Shown here piece after piece: positions 33,604-43,237 of a stretch of 43,319 nucleotides of DNA (positions within the stretch are counted from its first letter, which is position 1; every line of letters starts with the position of its first letter). The notes below the pieces were generated by a model. That model was given only the letters and a program-made list of their open reading frames with translations. It made no database searches and had not been told where the DNA came from. Both the position numbers and the translations under genes were made by a program. The DNA comes from Romboutsia weinsteinii (GTDB lineage: Bacteria; Bacillota; Clostridia; Peptostreptococcales; Peptostreptococcaceae). The stretch spans positions 1-43,319 of the forward strand of contig NZ_NOJY02000025.1 in assembly GCF_002250835.2 (NCBI RefSeq), given 5' to 3'.

Positions 33604-34890
33604 ATGAAAAAAATAAGTGTTTCGGTTATTGGTGCTGGTGCAAGAGGGATGTTTTCGTATGCACCTTACTTATTAGAAAATCCAGAGGCTGGTAGTGTTG
33701 TAGCAGTTGCAGAGCCAAATGAAATAAAGAGAGGTCTATTTAAAGAGCAATATAGCGTTGATGAGGAGAATTTATTTGAGACATGGGAAGATTTGCTTGC
33801 GAAAGAAAGATTATCTGATGCTATAATAATAGCTAATAATGATGAATCTCACTATGAGCCAACTAAATTAGCATTAGAAAAAGGATATCATGTATTACTA
33901 GAGAAACCAATGTCAAATAAATTAGAGGATATAGTTAAATTAGGTGAATTATCAAAGGAATATCCAAATCAAATATTTATGATATGCCATGTATTAAGAT
34001 ATACACCTTTCTTTGCAGAACTTAAAAGGATTGTAGATAGTAAAGAACTTGGTGATTTATTAAGTATACAACACAATGAAAACATAGGATATTGGCATTT
34101 TGCACACAGCTTTACAAGAGGAAATTGGAGAAATAGTGATGAAACTAGCCCATTAATATTAGCTAAGAGCTGTCATGATATGGATATATTATTGTGGTTA
34201 GCAGGAAAAAGTTGTAGAAGTATATCTGCTTTTGGTCACTTATCTCATATGAGAGAGGAAAGTTTTAGAGAAGGAATGGCAGATAGATGCTTAGACTGCA
34301 GTGTAGAAGAAGAGTGTCAATACTCTGCAAAAAAAGCTTATCTATCAGAAAAGCCAATATTCCCTAAGGTTGTTCATCCGATCCCAACTAAAGAAAATCT
34401 AGAAGAAGCATTAAGAACAGGCCCGTATGGAAGATGTGTCTATAAGTGTGATAACAATGTTGTAGACCATATGGTTACAATACTAGATTTTGAAGATGAT
34501 ATAACTGCAACATTTAACTTATCTGCATTTACAGAAGATTGTAATAGAACAATAAAACTGATGTTTTCAGGTGGAGAAGTAAGTGGGAACCATGTTAAAA
34601 ATGAGATAACAATTAAAAAGTTTAAACAGTATGGAAAGAATGAGTTTACTACTATCACTCCTGATGAAGTTCAAGGAGGCCATGGTGGAGGCGACTACGG
34701 CATAATGCAAGACTTTGTTAATCTAGTAAGTGGAAATGGTGGTGAAGCTAGAACTAGTGCAACTAAATCAGTAGAGAGTCATATTATGGCATTTGCGGCT
34801 GAATATTCAAGATTAAATAAAAAAGTAGTTGATATAAGTGAATTTTGGACTGATGCTATAAGTAAAACTTGTGAGATTGAAACTATATAA
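33604..34890 (+). CDS. Gfo/Idh/MocA-family oxidoreductase
   Basis: The 428-residue protein has an N-terminal Rossmann fold with VIGAGARGMFSYAPYL as the NAD(P)-binding loop. LLEKPMSNKLEDIV holds the family's EKP motif, and a C-terminal alpha/beta domain follows. A Cys-rich insertion, CLDCSVEEECQYSAKKAY, and a further CVYKC are typical of one branch of sugar-linked members. They likely act on sugar-derived substrates such as inositol, amino-sugar or glycan fragments; the exact one is unknown. ATG with CAGGGGGAA. It precedes the CUT1 ABC genes on the same strand by 145 bp, so it may belong to the same regulon. An imperfect dyad, TGTAA-N10-TTACA, lies at 33555-33574, before the start. Confidence 0.85.
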   Translation: MKKISVSVIGAGARGMFSYAPYLLENPEAGSVVAVAEPNEIKRGLFKEQYSVDEENLFETWEDLLAKERLSDAIIIANNDESHYEPTKLALEKGYHVLLEKPMSNKLEDIVKLGELSKEYPNQIFMICHVLRYTPFFAELKRIVDSKELGDLLSIQHNENIGYWHFAHSFTRGNWRNSDETSPLILAKSCHDMDILLWLAGKSCRSISAFGHLSHMREESFREGMADRCLDCSVEEECQYSAKKAYLSEKPIFPKVVHPIPTKENLEEALRTGPYGRCVYKCDNNVVDHMVTILDFEDDITATFNLSAFTEDCNRTIKLMFSGGEVSGNHVKNEITIKKFKQYGKNEFTTITPDEVQGGHGGGDYGIMQDFVNLVSGNGGEARTSATKSVESHIMAFAAEYSRLNKKVVDISEFWTDAISKTCEIETI

Positions 34891-35035
34891 AAACTAAAAT
34901 ATAAGCAAAAGTATAAAAATGTTATAGGAAAATGCAAATACAAATAAAATAATATAAGGTATACTTTATTTATACAAGAGAGGAAAACGATACTACAAAA
35001 GAAGAAATATTTGTATTTTAAAAGGGGGATTATGA

Positions 35036-36328
35036 ATGTCATTTAAAAAGAGAATGATAGCGGGGATACTAGCAGTAACTATAGGATTAGTAGTTGGTTG
35101 TAGCTCATCAGATAATTCAGGAAAGGTAGAATTAAGATATGCAATCTGGGATCAGACACATAAAGAAGCTGTTGAAACATTGATTAGTGAATACGAAGAA
35201 GCAAATCCAGATGTAGATGTTAAGTTAGAGCAATACTCTTTTCAGGATTACTGGACAAAGATGGAGACTGCAGCAACAGGTGGGTCTGCACCAGATATAT
35301 ATTGGATGAATGCAGTAAATCTTAGTTTATATGCAGACAGTGGAGCTCTAGTGAATATGGATGATTACATAAAAGAAAATAACATTGATATGAGTCAATA
35401 CTTAGAAAATATAACTAGCTTATATAATTATGAAGGATCACAATACGCAATGCCAAGTTTCTGGGACGCAAACGTACTTTTAGTTAATAAGGAGATGTTA
35501 AAAGAGTACAATATACCAGAACCTACTCCAAATTGGAATTGGGATGAGATGATGGAATGGTTAAAAGATGCTAAAACTAAATTGCCAGAGGGTACATATC
35601 CTATAACTTCATATGGAACAGAAAGTACTCAATTAGGAGTATTTAATCAGGTAGCAGCAGCTGGAGGTTCTATAATAAGTGATGATAAGACCAAAGCAAT
35701 GATAGACACACCAGAATCAAAAGAAGGTTTTGAAAAGTATTTTGGGTTATTAAAAAGTGATGTTCACAGTCCATCAGATGTAACTACTGAGATAGGTGCT
35801 GGTACATTATTTAAATCAAATAAGGCATTAGCTATACAGTCTAGTACTTATCATATATTTGCTTATTCTGATAAAGAACAATCTCAAGTTGCTGGTAAGT
35901 TTGGAATATATGAATTACCTACAATAAAAGAAGGTGTTGAAAGTAATAGTGTAATACATGGACTTGGAAATGCAATATCTTCTAACTGTAAGAATCCTGA
36001 TGAAGCATTTGATTTTATAAAATATATATCTAGTGAAGAATCTATGGAGAAATATACGGAATTAGCTTTGGTGCCACAAGCCCATAAAAATGTTCAAAAG
36101 CTATACAGTGATACAATAAAAAATAAATTAGGTATTGATGGAGCTATACTTGATGAAGTATCTAAAAATGCAATGCCATTACCTAGTACATTTGAAACTC
36201 AAAAATGGGGTCAGGTAATAACTGACAATACAAATGCATTTATGCAAGGTAAAATGCCTTTAGATGAAGTTGTAAAAAAATCTCAAGAAGGTGTACAAAA
36301 AATATTAGATAGTGAACCCAAAAAATAA
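35036..36328 (+). CDS. CUT1 ABC sugar-binding lipoprotein
   Basis: The 430-residue protein is an extracellular solute-binding protein of the family 1 type. The signal ends in a lipobox, LVVGC, with Cys22 lipidated. ELRYAIWDQTHKEAVETLI follows as the first strand and helix, and APDIYWMNAVNLSLYADSG is the conserved ligand-pocket segment. It should bind an oligosaccharide or glycerol-like sugar. ATG with AGGGGGA, six bases before. Two permease genes follow after a hairpin. It lies just after a Gfo/Idh/MocA gene. The ligand cannot be predicted, but the gal genes beyond suggest a galactose-containing sugar as one possibility. Confidence 0.88.
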   Translation: MSFKKRMIAGILAVTIGLVVGCSSSDNSGKVELRYAIWDQTHKEAVETLISEYEEANPDVDVKLEQYSFQDYWTKMETAATGGSAPDIYWMNAVNLSLYADSGALVNMDDYIKENNIDMSQYLENITSLYNYEGSQYAMPSFWDANVLLVNKEMLKEYNIPEPTPNWNWDEMMEWLKDAKTKLPEGTYPITSYGTESTQLGVFNQVAAAGGSIISDDKTKAMIDTPESKEGFEKYFGLLKSDVHSPSDVTTEIGAGTLFKSNKALAIQSSTYHIFAYSDKEQSQVAGKFGIYELPTIKEGVESNSVIHGLGNAISSNCKNPDEAFDFIKYISSEESMEKYTELALVPQAHKNVQKLYSDTIKNKLGIDGAILDEVSKNAMPLPSTFETQKWGQVITDNTNAFMQGKMPLDEVVKKSQEGVQKILDSEPKK

Positions 36329-36339
36329 TTTACAAGCTA

Positions 36340-36376
36340 AATAGTACAGGTTAAGAAGACCTGTACTATTTTAAAA
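36340..36376 (+). terminator. Intercistronic hairpin between binding protein and permeases
   Basis: AATAGTACAGGT (36340-36351) pairs perfectly with ACCTGTACTATT (36359-36370), followed by TTTTAAAA. It probably stabilises the binding-protein mRNA or partly stops transcription, giving more binding protein than permease. Confidence 0.7.
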
Positions 36377-36399
36377 CATAGATATAAGGAGGGATTTAA

Positions 36400-37338
36400 T
36401 TGCAAGAAGCACAGGTTTATAAAGAAAAGCCAAAGAAGAACTCGGCTGCATCAAGAAGAAAAAGAAAAGCAAACATCACTGGATACAGTTTTATAATGCC
36501 ACTATTAGTGGGAGTGCTAGTATTTAACTTTATACCATTTGTATTGAACTTATTCTATAGTTTAACTGATCTTGGTTCATTTGGAAGATGGAACTTTATA
36601 GGTGTTGAAAATTTTACAAAATTATTCTCAGATCCACTATTTTATAAAGCGGTTGGTAATACTTTCTTCTATGTTATAATTACGGTTCCTATAACGGTTA
36701 CGGTATCTGTTTGTATAGCTAATTTATTAAATAAAAAAATTAAAGGAAAGACTTTATATCGTACTATATACTTCTTACCAGTAGTAACTATGGCATCAGC
36801 ATCTACATTAGTATTTAAATGGATGTTTAATTCAAGTTATGGTTTGGTTAATCAATTATTAGAGCTAGTTGGTGTAGAAGGGCAATTATGGTTTACTGAC
36901 CCACAATTAGCAAAAATAGTAATAGTAGTATTTATAATATGGAGTGGACTAGGATATAAGATAATGATATTATTAGGCGGATTGCAGTCTATACCAGAAA
37001 CTTATTATGAGGCGGCTTCAATAGATGGAGCAACATCATTTAAGCAATTTACACATATAACAATACCACTACTAACTCCAAGTATATTCTTTGTTGTAAT
37101 ATGGTCTCTTATAGGATCATTCCAATTATTTGATGTAGTATTTATGCTTATAAAGCAAGAAAGTCCTGCATATAGTGCAACAATAACAATGACAAGATAC
37201 TTCTACGATTTAGGATTTACTCTAGGGGACAAGGGCTATGCATCTGCAGTAGCTGTAATCTTATTCTTAATTATAATGACTATAACGTTAATTCAATTTA
37301 AATTACAAAAAAGATGGGTTCATTATTCTGACGAATAA
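36400..37338 (+). CDS. CUT1 ABC transporter permease, MalF-like
   Basis: The 312-residue permease has six helices and the EAA motif (EAASIDGATSFKQFTHITIPL) in the loop that contacts the ATPase. A polar, Lys/Arg-rich N-terminal tail precedes helix 1 at about residue 28. TTG start with AAGGAGGG upstream. The frame is intact, and it is followed by the MalG-like gene after 19 bases. It forms the membrane channel with that gene for the sugar delivered by the lipoprotein. Confidence 0.88.
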   Translation: MQEAQVYKEKPKKNSAASRRKRKANITGYSFIMPLLVGVLVFNFIPFVLNLFYSLTDLGSFGRWNFIGVENFTKLFSDPLFYKAVGNTFFYVIITVPITVTVSVCIANLLNKKIKGKTLYRTIYFLPVVTMASASTLVFKWMFNSSYGLVNQLLELVGVEGQLWFTDPQLAKIVIVVFIIWSGLGYKIMILLGGLQSIPETYYEAASIDGATSFKQFTHITIPLLTPSIFFVVIWSLIGSFQLFDVVFMLIKQESPAYSATITMTRYFYDLGFTLGDKGYASAVAVILFLIIMTITLIQFKLQKRWVHYSDE

Positions 37339-37357
37339 GGTTAAGGGGGATAATTAT

Positions 37358-38182
37358 ATGGAGATGAAAAAAAGTTCTAAACTACTAACACATGTTACTC
37401 TTATAGTGCTAGCTATATTTATAGCATTACCATTTATATGGATGTTACTGACATCAGTAAAAACATTGGCTGAATCTGAAGCTGTACCGCCTAAGATTTT
37501 CCCTGAAATATTAAGATTTGAAAACTATACAGCAATCTTTAAAGAATTCCCATTTGCAAAATACTATATGAACACAATAGTTATTACTTTATTAACTGTT
37601 GTATTTCAATTAATAATAGTAACACCAGCTGCATATGCATTTGCAAGACTTGATTTTAAATTCAAAGAGACAATATTCATGCTTTTAATGGCAGCGATGA
37701 TGGTACCAGGGCAAATGTACATAATACCTCAATATCAAATTATACAAGGTATGGGACTGTTAAATACTCTTACAGCTATAATATTACCTGGAATATTTAG
37801 TATATACTATACATTTTTATTAAGACAAAACTTTAAATCTATACCAAGAGATATGGAAGAAGCTGCAATAATTGATGGAGCATCACAATTTACGATATTC
37901 TTTAAATTGATGTTACCTATAGTAAGACCTACCCTAGCTACAGTTGCAATACTTGGAGGTCTTGGTGCATGGAATAGCTTCTTATGGCCACTTATAGTTA
38001 ACTCAACACCAGATAAACTACCATTAGCAGCAGGACTTAGAGTATTTATAGGTCAATTTGGGACACATTATCCAAAGCTTATGGCAGGTTCGGTTTTATC
38101 TATTATTCCGATGATAATAGTATTTGCCATATTCCAAAAGAAATTTATTTCAAGTATAGCGGTATCCGCTGGAAAAGAATAA
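37358..38182 (+). CDS. CUT1 ABC transporter permease, MalG-like
   Basis: The 274-residue permease has six helices and the EAA loop, EEAAIIDGASQFTIFFKLMLP. The N-terminus starts with MKKSSKLLTHVTLIVLAIFIALPFIW. ATG with AAGGGGGGAT. The operon ends here with no ATP-binding gene; CUT1 importers of Firmicutes often use a shared ATPase such as MsmX, encoded elsewhere. Followed by a shared terminator with the AraC gene. Confidence 0.88.
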   Translation: MEMKKSSKLLTHVTLIVLAIFIALPFIWMLLTSVKTLAESEAVPPKIFPEILRFENYTAIFKEFPFAKYYMNTIVITLLTVVFQLIIVTPAAYAFARLDFKFKETIFMLLMAAMMVPGQMYIIPQYQIIQGMGLLNTLTAIILPGIFSIYYTFLLRQNFKSIPRDMEEAAIIDGASQFTIFFKLMLPIVRPTLATVAILGGLGAWNSFLWPLIVNSTPDKLPLAAGLRVFIGQFGTHYPKLMAGSVLSIIPMIIVFAIFQKKFISSIAVSAGKE

Positions 38183-38190
38183 TATAAATA

Positions 38191-38232
38191 AAAAAGTGGT
38201 TAATGTAAATTAAAACAGTTAACCACTTTTTT
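38191..38232. terminator. Bidirectional terminator of the ABC operon and AraC gene
   Basis: AAAAAGTGGTTAA (38191-38203) pairs with TTAACCACTTTTT (38219-38231). It lies 10 bases beyond the end of the convergent AraC gene, with runs for both strands. Confidence 0.88.
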
Positions 38233-38242
38233 ATATTAATTA

Positions 38243-39415
38243 TTATTGAGTATTTTTATTAACAGATCTTAAGTACTCGCTAGGAGAAAATCCATAATTT
38301 TTCTTGAATTTTTTTGAGAAATAGTGAACAGAAGTAAATCCAAGAATTTCAGAAATCTGGCTAATTGTATGATTAGACTCTTTAAGTAGATCTTTGCTTT
38401 TATTCAATTTTATATTACTTATGTACGCAGTAGCTGTAGTATTTAGATTAGATTTGAATAGCAAATGAAGCTTTGAACTACTTATACTGAACTTATCACA
38501 TAGAGTTTGTACATCTATATTTAAAGATATATTGCTATGTATAAATTCTAAAATAGTATCTAAAAGTTCATTATCAAAATGTTGTTGAACTGTATTTAAT
38601 GGTTTTATAACAATATTGTCAAAATCTAAAGTAAGCACCTTAATAATAATTTGTTTTAGGTAACAAAGTGCTAGTTCATAAGAATATATATTATTAGAAT
38701 TCAGCTCTTTGATTAAATTGTCAACAATAGTATATATATCTTTACTACAAGAAAAAACTTTATTAGATAGAAGTTCAAAATTAGTAAAGTTCATATCAAA
38801 GCTCATTGTTAGATAAGAACAAGATTTCTTATCATCGGTATACTGAGAATGATATTGATTAGGTGCATAAAAAATAATATCATTTTGCTTAAGTTTATAC
38901 TCTATACCATCTAGTTTAGTATACAAAACCCCTCTATCAACAAATGTAAGCTCCCAAAATGAATGTTTTTCACCTTTGAATAAATAGTTTGTTGGTTTAT
39001 CTTGATAAAATCGTGTATAAATTTTATCAATGTTTATTGTTGGTATGATTTCATTATAAGTATATGAATAATCTAATTGTAAGGACTCATTAGATATACT
39101 ATTAGAATATATATTTAACATACAATCATCAGATATAGGAATAAAGTTATAGTATATTCCTTTATTCAATTTAACTCGGCCATTTAAAATATAGGACTCA
39201 ATATTTTCAAATAGGCCATCTTTTGAAACTAAGATTAAAATTACCCCTTTTTTTAGTTTTATAAATATCTCATCCTGAGTATAGAAAAGTTTATCTATAG
39301 ATCTTTCTGTTAAGACAATAGATTTTTTGTGTTCTAAACATACATCGTAGTTAGATAGATAAGATAGAACATCCCCATATTCTTCAAAGCTTATGCAGGT
39401 AGTCTGCTTAAACAT
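38243..39415 (-). CDS. AraC-family regulator, probable controller of the sugar operon
   Basis: The 390-residue protein has a cupin-like sensing part (about residues 150-245), with SFWELTFVDRGVLYTKLDG and APNQYHSQY. The C-terminal AraC domain (about residues 285-385) has two helix-turn-helix units: SISSSKLHLLFKS and ISQISEILGFTSVHYFSKKFKKNYGFSPSEY. The first 145 residues are unusual and not clearly assigned. ATG 39415 follows GGGGGA; an upstream TTG at 39430 would overlap that site. It converges with the ABC operon, and it would fit as its sugar-responsive activator. The inducer is unknown. Confidence 0.88.
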   Translation of the reverse strand: MFKQTTCISFEEYGDVLSYLSNYDVCLEHKKSIVLTERSIDKLFYTQDEIFIKLKKGVILILVSKDGLFENIESYILNGRVKLNKGIYYNFIPISDDCMLNIYSNSISNESLQLDYSYTYNEIIPTINIDKIYTRFYQDKPTNYLFKGEKHSFWELTFVDRGVLYTKLDGIEYKLKQNDIIFYAPNQYHSQYTDDKKSCSYLTMSFDMNFTNFELLSNKVFSCSKDIYTIVDNLIKELNSNNIYSYELALCYLKQIIIKVLTLDFDNIVIKPLNTVQQHFDNELLDTILEFIHSNISLNIDVQTLCDKFSISSSKLHLLFKSNLNTTATAYISNIKLNKSKDLLKESNHTISQISEILGFTSVHYFSKKFKKNYGFSPSEYLRSVNKNTQ

Positions 39416-39551
39416 ATTATATTCCCCCAAAATACAAATTTACTAAATAATAAAATCTTATAAGAATATTTTATACAAATGTATATAATTTGTAAATGTT
39501 TGAAGAAATATAAATAACAGAAAATTAAAATAATACATTAAAATGAAAATT

Positions 39552-39607
39552 ATTTATAGACGCTGTCATTTAATAACTAATAACGGATTATAACAGCATC
39601 TATAAAT
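39552..39607 (-). terminator. Terminator of the aminotransferase gene
   Basis: ATTTATAGA-C-GCTGT (39552-39566) pairs with ACAGC-A-TCTATAAAT (39593-39607), with one mismatch. On the minus strand it is followed by AATAATTTT. Confidence 0.7.
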
Positions 39608-39625
39608 AGATTTGTTTTGTATATC

Positions 39626-40858
39626 TTAAAATTCTAGATTTAAACTAGTTAATCTATCCTTAAGTTCATTAATAATATACAACTCATCTTCTATAGTATT
39701 TGCCTCAAATGTAGTAGAAAATCTTAAGAAGGATCCACAGTCATCCCAAGGCACTGTTGAAATTAGAGCATTGGATAGAATATATAAGCTAGCTTCCTCA
39801 GCATCATTAAACCTAACTCCATTTTTTACACCTATAGGTATAGGTACATAAACATAAAATCCAGATTTAGGTTTTTTTGCATTAAATCCAACTTCTCGTA
39901 ATGCTTCAACCAACATATTAAATCTTCTAGAATATCTTTCGCAATTTTCATTAATAAGCTGAGGATTTTCAAGTGCATAAGCGCCAGCTTTTTGAATCGC
40001 TCTAAATTGACCAGAATCAGTATGCCCTTTTACAGTTGAAAAAAGTTTAATCATTTTCTTTGAACCAACAATAAAAGCTAGTCTCCATCCAGTCATATTA
40101 AATGCTTTAGATAGGGAATGAAGTTCAACACAAACATCCATACTACCATCAATACTCATTATGCTAAGAGGTTTATAACCATCATAAACTAATGGTCCAT
40201 AAGCCAAGTCTGAAACTATAAAGATATTATTTTTTTTAGCAAAATTAATTACATATTCATAAAAGGCTTTACTAGCAACCTGACCTGTAGGGTTATTAGG
40301 GTAGTTTAGATATAATAATTTTGCTCTTTTTAAGATATCTTCTGGGATACTATCAAGATTAGGGAAAAAATCATTTTCTGGACAAAGAGGTAAGTTATAA
40401 ACCTCACCACCACAGAATTTACTATAGGTACCTAAGATAGGGTATCCAGGTACAGTCATAAGGCATACATCACCAGGATTTATAAAAGCAAGAGGTAACA
40501 TTGCAAGTATTGATTTAGAACCTATACCATGCATTACATTATCTACAGTTATACCAGTTAGGTTGTACATTTTCTTTAAATATTTACAAGCAGCTTCCTG
40601 AAATTCTAAAATACCATTATCAGCATAAAATCTGTTTTCTGGTCTTCTTGATTCAATATTTAATATGTCACATAAAACTTTATCAGCACCTTTGTCAGGT
40701 TCTCCTACACCCATATCTATGAGAGTTATATCAGGTCTTCTTATTCTAGTTTCATTAGTAACTTTCTTTATTTTCTCAAACTTGTATAATCTACTACTTG
40801 TGCTAAAAAAAGACAAATCGCCAAAACGCTTTGCGACTAAGTTGTCAATAAAATCCAT
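39626..40858 (-). CDS. dapL: LL-diaminopimelate aminotransferase-like enzyme
   Basis: The 410-residue protein is a fold-type I PLP aminotransferase close to DapL. Marks are LIDMGVGEPD, RFYADNGILEFQEAA, MTVPGYPILGTYSKF and LLYLNYPNNPTGQVA. The PLP lysine lies in SLSKAFNMTGWRLAF (Lys251). DapL makes LL-diaminopimelate from tetrahydrodipicolinate in lysine and cell-wall synthesis. One loop reads IVSDLAYGPLVYDG where DapL relatives I recall read HDAAYAAL, so a changed substrate is possible. ATG with GGAGGGAAAG. It stands alone between the AraC gene and the gal operon rather than with other dap genes, so the biosynthetic role is probable but not certain. Confidence 0.75.
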   Translation of the reverse strand: MDFIDNLVAKRFGDLSFFSTSSRLYKFEKIKKVTNETRIRRPDITLIDMGVGEPDKGADKVLCDILNIESRRPENRFYADNGILEFQEAACKYLKKMYNLTGITVDNVMHGIGSKSILAMLPLAFINPGDVCLMTVPGYPILGTYSKFCGGEVYNLPLCPENDFFPNLDSIPEDILKRAKLLYLNYPNNPTGQVASKAFYEYVINFAKKNNIFIVSDLAYGPLVYDGYKPLSIMSIDGSMDVCVELHSLSKAFNMTGWRLAFIVGSKKMIKLFSTVKGHTDSGQFRAIQKAGAYALENPQLINENCERYSRRFNMLVEALREVGFNAKKPKSGFYVYVPIPIGVKNGVRFNDAEEASLYILSNALISTVPWDDCGSFLRFSTTFEANTIEDELYIINELKDRLTSLNLEF

Positions 40859-40958
40859 TACTTTCCCTCCAAATAATTCAATATATTATATAATATTTAA
40901 AATTTTTTAAAATGCAACCTTGAGATAAAATTTATTTACTAATATACTTAGGAAACTC

Positions 40959-40987
40959 TTTACATCAAGATAGTAATCGTTTACTAT
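40959..40987 (+). promoter_or_regulatory. Promoter and cre/GalR-like operator of the gal operon
   Basis: TTTACA (40959) and TACTAT (40982) are 17 bases apart. Overlapping the spacer and -10 lies TAGTAATCGTTTACTA (40971-40986), a 16-base near-palindrome with a central CG, the pattern of LacI/GalR-family operators. It matches 12 of 14 positions of the CcpA cre consensus, so CcpA or a GalR-type repressor could bind. Confidence 0.6.
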
Positions 40988-41020
40988 ATAGGTATAATAA
41001 TAAATAAAGGGGGATATTAG

Positions 41021-41953
41021 ATGGGTAGAATTGAAACTAATCAAATTGAATATGAAAATTTTGGAAGATGTGTGCGAATTACAAATAATATTGTAGAGTT
41101 ACTTGTACCTTTACAAGTAGGTCCAAGAATAATAAAGTATGCTTTTTTAGGAGAGGATAACGTTTTATTTGAGGATATAAATAGATTAGTAAGTGAAGAT
41201 TTGTCAACTTACGATGAATACAGTGATGATAAATGGTTTTTATATGGTGGTCATAGGCTTTGGATGAGTCCAGAATATATGCCATCAAGTTATTATCCTG
41301 ATAATGGTGATGTGACATATGAAGAAATAGAAAATGGAATTGTAGTATATGGTCCAAGAGAAGAAAGTAATAACGTACAAAAAATATTAACAATAATTCT
41401 TAAAGAAGATTCAAGTGAGGTAAGTATAACTAATGAAATCTTAAACTTAGGAGAAGAAGAGAAAACTATAGCTCCATGGGCTATAACAACACTTGCAAAA
41501 AACGGAGTAAGTATTACTCCAATATGTAATGAAAAAACAGCTTTTACACCTAATAAAGTGTTTGCATATTGGCCATATACTAAGTTAAATGATAAAAGAA
41601 TGGAATTTATAGAAAAGAAATACTTAAAGATTACTCAAGATACATGTAACTATGACGCTTTTAAAATAGGTATTAATAATGACTGTGGATGGTCAGCATA
41701 CCAAATAGATGACACTATATTCTTTAAAACTTTTGATGATAAGTACTCGCAACCGAAGGACTACTCAGATTATGGTGTGAACTTCGAAGTGTATACAAAG
41801 GAGTTGTTTTTAGAGTTAGAAAGTTTAGGAAAATTAAAAACTATATCTAAAGGTGAAAAAGTAATTCTAAATGAAAAGTGGTTTCTTAGAAAAGACGATA
41901 ATAAAGATATAGTAGATCAAATAGAAAATGCTTTAAAAAATATAGAAATATAA
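41021..41953 (+). CDS. Mutarotase-like protein (DUF4380-type)
   Basis: The 310-residue protein is beta-rich without a signal or membrane helix. It contains WFLYGGHRLWMSPEYMPSSY, a motif of the galactose-mutarotase-like superfamily, and a later APWAITTLAKNGVSITP. I judge it a DUF4380-type member. A role in handling sugar anomers or in glycan breakdown is likely, given its position 50 bp before galK. The catalytic residues could not be fixed. ATG with AAGGGGGAT. It is the first gene after the cre/GalR-like promoter, and the operon continues with galK and galE. A classic GalM aldose epimerase is absent, so this may take its place. Confidence 0.6.
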   Translation: MGRIETNQIEYENFGRCVRITNNIVELLVPLQVGPRIIKYAFLGEDNVLFEDINRLVSEDLSTYDEYSDDKWFLYGGHRLWMSPEYMPSSYYPDNGDVTYEEIENGIVVYGPREESNNVQKILTIILKEDSSEVSITNEILNLGEEEKTIAPWAITTLAKNGVSITPICNEKTAFTPNKVFAYWPYTKLNDKRMEFIEKKYLKITQDTCNYDAFKIGINNDCGWSAYQIDDTIFFKTFDDKYSQPKDYSDYGVNFEVYTKELFLELESLGKLKTISKGEKVILNEKWFLRKDDNKDIVDQIENALKNIEI

Positions 41954-42003
41954 ATATATAAAGATTAGATAAAATAAAATTTAATATTAGGGGAGATAGG
42001 AAG

Positions 42004-43167
42004 ATGGTAAACAAACTAAAACATGATTTTATAGAAATATTTAATAGAGAAAGTGAAGATATATTTTTCTCACCAGGAAGAGTAAACTTAATTGGTGAAC
42101 ATACAGATTATAATGGTGGGCATGTATTTCCTTGTGCACTATCATTTGGAACATATGGTGTAGCAGCGAGAAGAGAAGATAGAAAAGTTAGAATGTACTC
42201 TATAAACTTTGAGCAATTAGGTGTAATAGAATTTGATTTAGACAATATTGTTTATGATGAAAAAGATGATTGGGCAAATTATCCTAAAGGAGTTATAAAA
42301 GTTTTACAAGAGCGCAATTATGAAATTGAAGGTGGTCTAGATATATTAGTATTTGGGAATATACCAAATGGTGCTGGACTTTCTTCATCAGCATCTATAG
42401 AAGTATTAACTGGAGTAATATTTAATCACTATAATAACTTAAATATAGATATGATAGATATTGTAAAGATATCTCAGGAAGCTGAAAATAAATTTATAGG
42501 TGTAAGTTGTGGAATAATGGATCAATTCTCAATAGGTATGGGTCAAAAGGATTGTGCTATATTACTAGATTGCAATACACTAAACTATAGATATAGCCAT
42601 ATAAATTTAGATGGATATAAAATAGTAATAGCAAACTCAAATAAAAGAAGAGGATTGGCTGACTCTAAATATAATGAAAGATGCGAAGAGTGTGCAAATG
42701 CTAAAACTGCTCTTAAAAAAGAACTAAACTTCAATGAATTAGGAGAACTTAGCGAAGAGGTCTTCGATAAGAATGCTTATTTAATTGAGAATGAAGTAGA
42801 AAGAAAGAGAGCAAGGCATGCAGTATATGAAAATCAAAGAACTTTAAAAGCAGTTAAAGCTTTAGAAGAAAATGATATAGAATTATTTGGAAAATTAATG
42901 ATAGCTTCGGATACTTCACTTAGAGAAGATTATGAAGTAACAGGGCTAGAACTAGATACGTTAGTAGCTGTATCTCTTGAACAAGACGGGGTAATAGGAT
43001 CTAGAATGACTGGAGCTGGATTTGGTGGATGTACAGTAAGTATAGTGAAAGAAGATGCTGTAGAAAACTTCATAGAAAATGTAACTAAGTCTTATGAAGA
43101 TAAAATAGGATATAAGCCTGATTTTTATGTAGCTGATATATCAGATGGAGCTAGGAAAATAGGATAA
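42004..43167 (+). CDS. galK: Galactokinase
   Basis: The 387-residue GHMP kinase phosphorylates galactose at C1 with ATP, the first step of the Leloir pathway. The signature [20 protein letters not shown] (residues 21-40) is the GalK family's sugar-binding loop. [12 protein letters not shown] is the ATP-binding GLSSSA loop, and the C-terminal motif is [17 protein letters not shown] with GGGGAGATAGGA upstream. It is second in the operon after the mutarotase-like gene, with galE starting 70 bp later. Length and all motifs are standard. Because galT is not seen before the contig ends, the rest of the pathway is probably just downstream. Confidence 0.95.
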   Translation: MVNKLKHDFIEIFNRESEDIFFSPGRVNLIGEHTDYNGGHVFPCALSFGTYGVAARREDRKVRMYSINFEQLGVIEFDLDNIVYDEKDDWANYPKGVIKVLQERNYEIEGGLDILVFGNIPNGAGLSSSASIEVLTGVIFNHYNNLNIDMIDIVKISQEAENKFIGVSCGIMDQFSIGMGQKDCAILLDCNTLNYRYSHINLDGYKIVIANSNKRRGLADSKYNERCEECANAKTALKKELNFNELGELSEEVFDKNAYLIENEVERKRARHAVYENQRTLKAVKALEENDIELFGKLMIASDTSLREDYEVTGLELDTLVAVSLEQDGVIGSRMTGAGFGGCTVSIVKEDAVENFIENVTKSYEDKIGYKPDFYVADISDGARKIG

Positions 43168-43190
43168 AAAGTTTTATTAATTAGTAAGCG

Positions 43191-43209
43191 GCTAGTATTA
43201 ACTACTAGC
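43191..43209 (+). other. Small hairpin between galK and galE
   Basis: GCTAGTA (43191-43197) pairs with TACTAGC (43203-43209), with a five-base loop and no T tract. It may tune galE translation or mRNA stability; it is not a terminator. Confidence 0.5.
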
Positions 43210-43237
43210 TATAAATTAAAATTTTGGAGGAATTATA

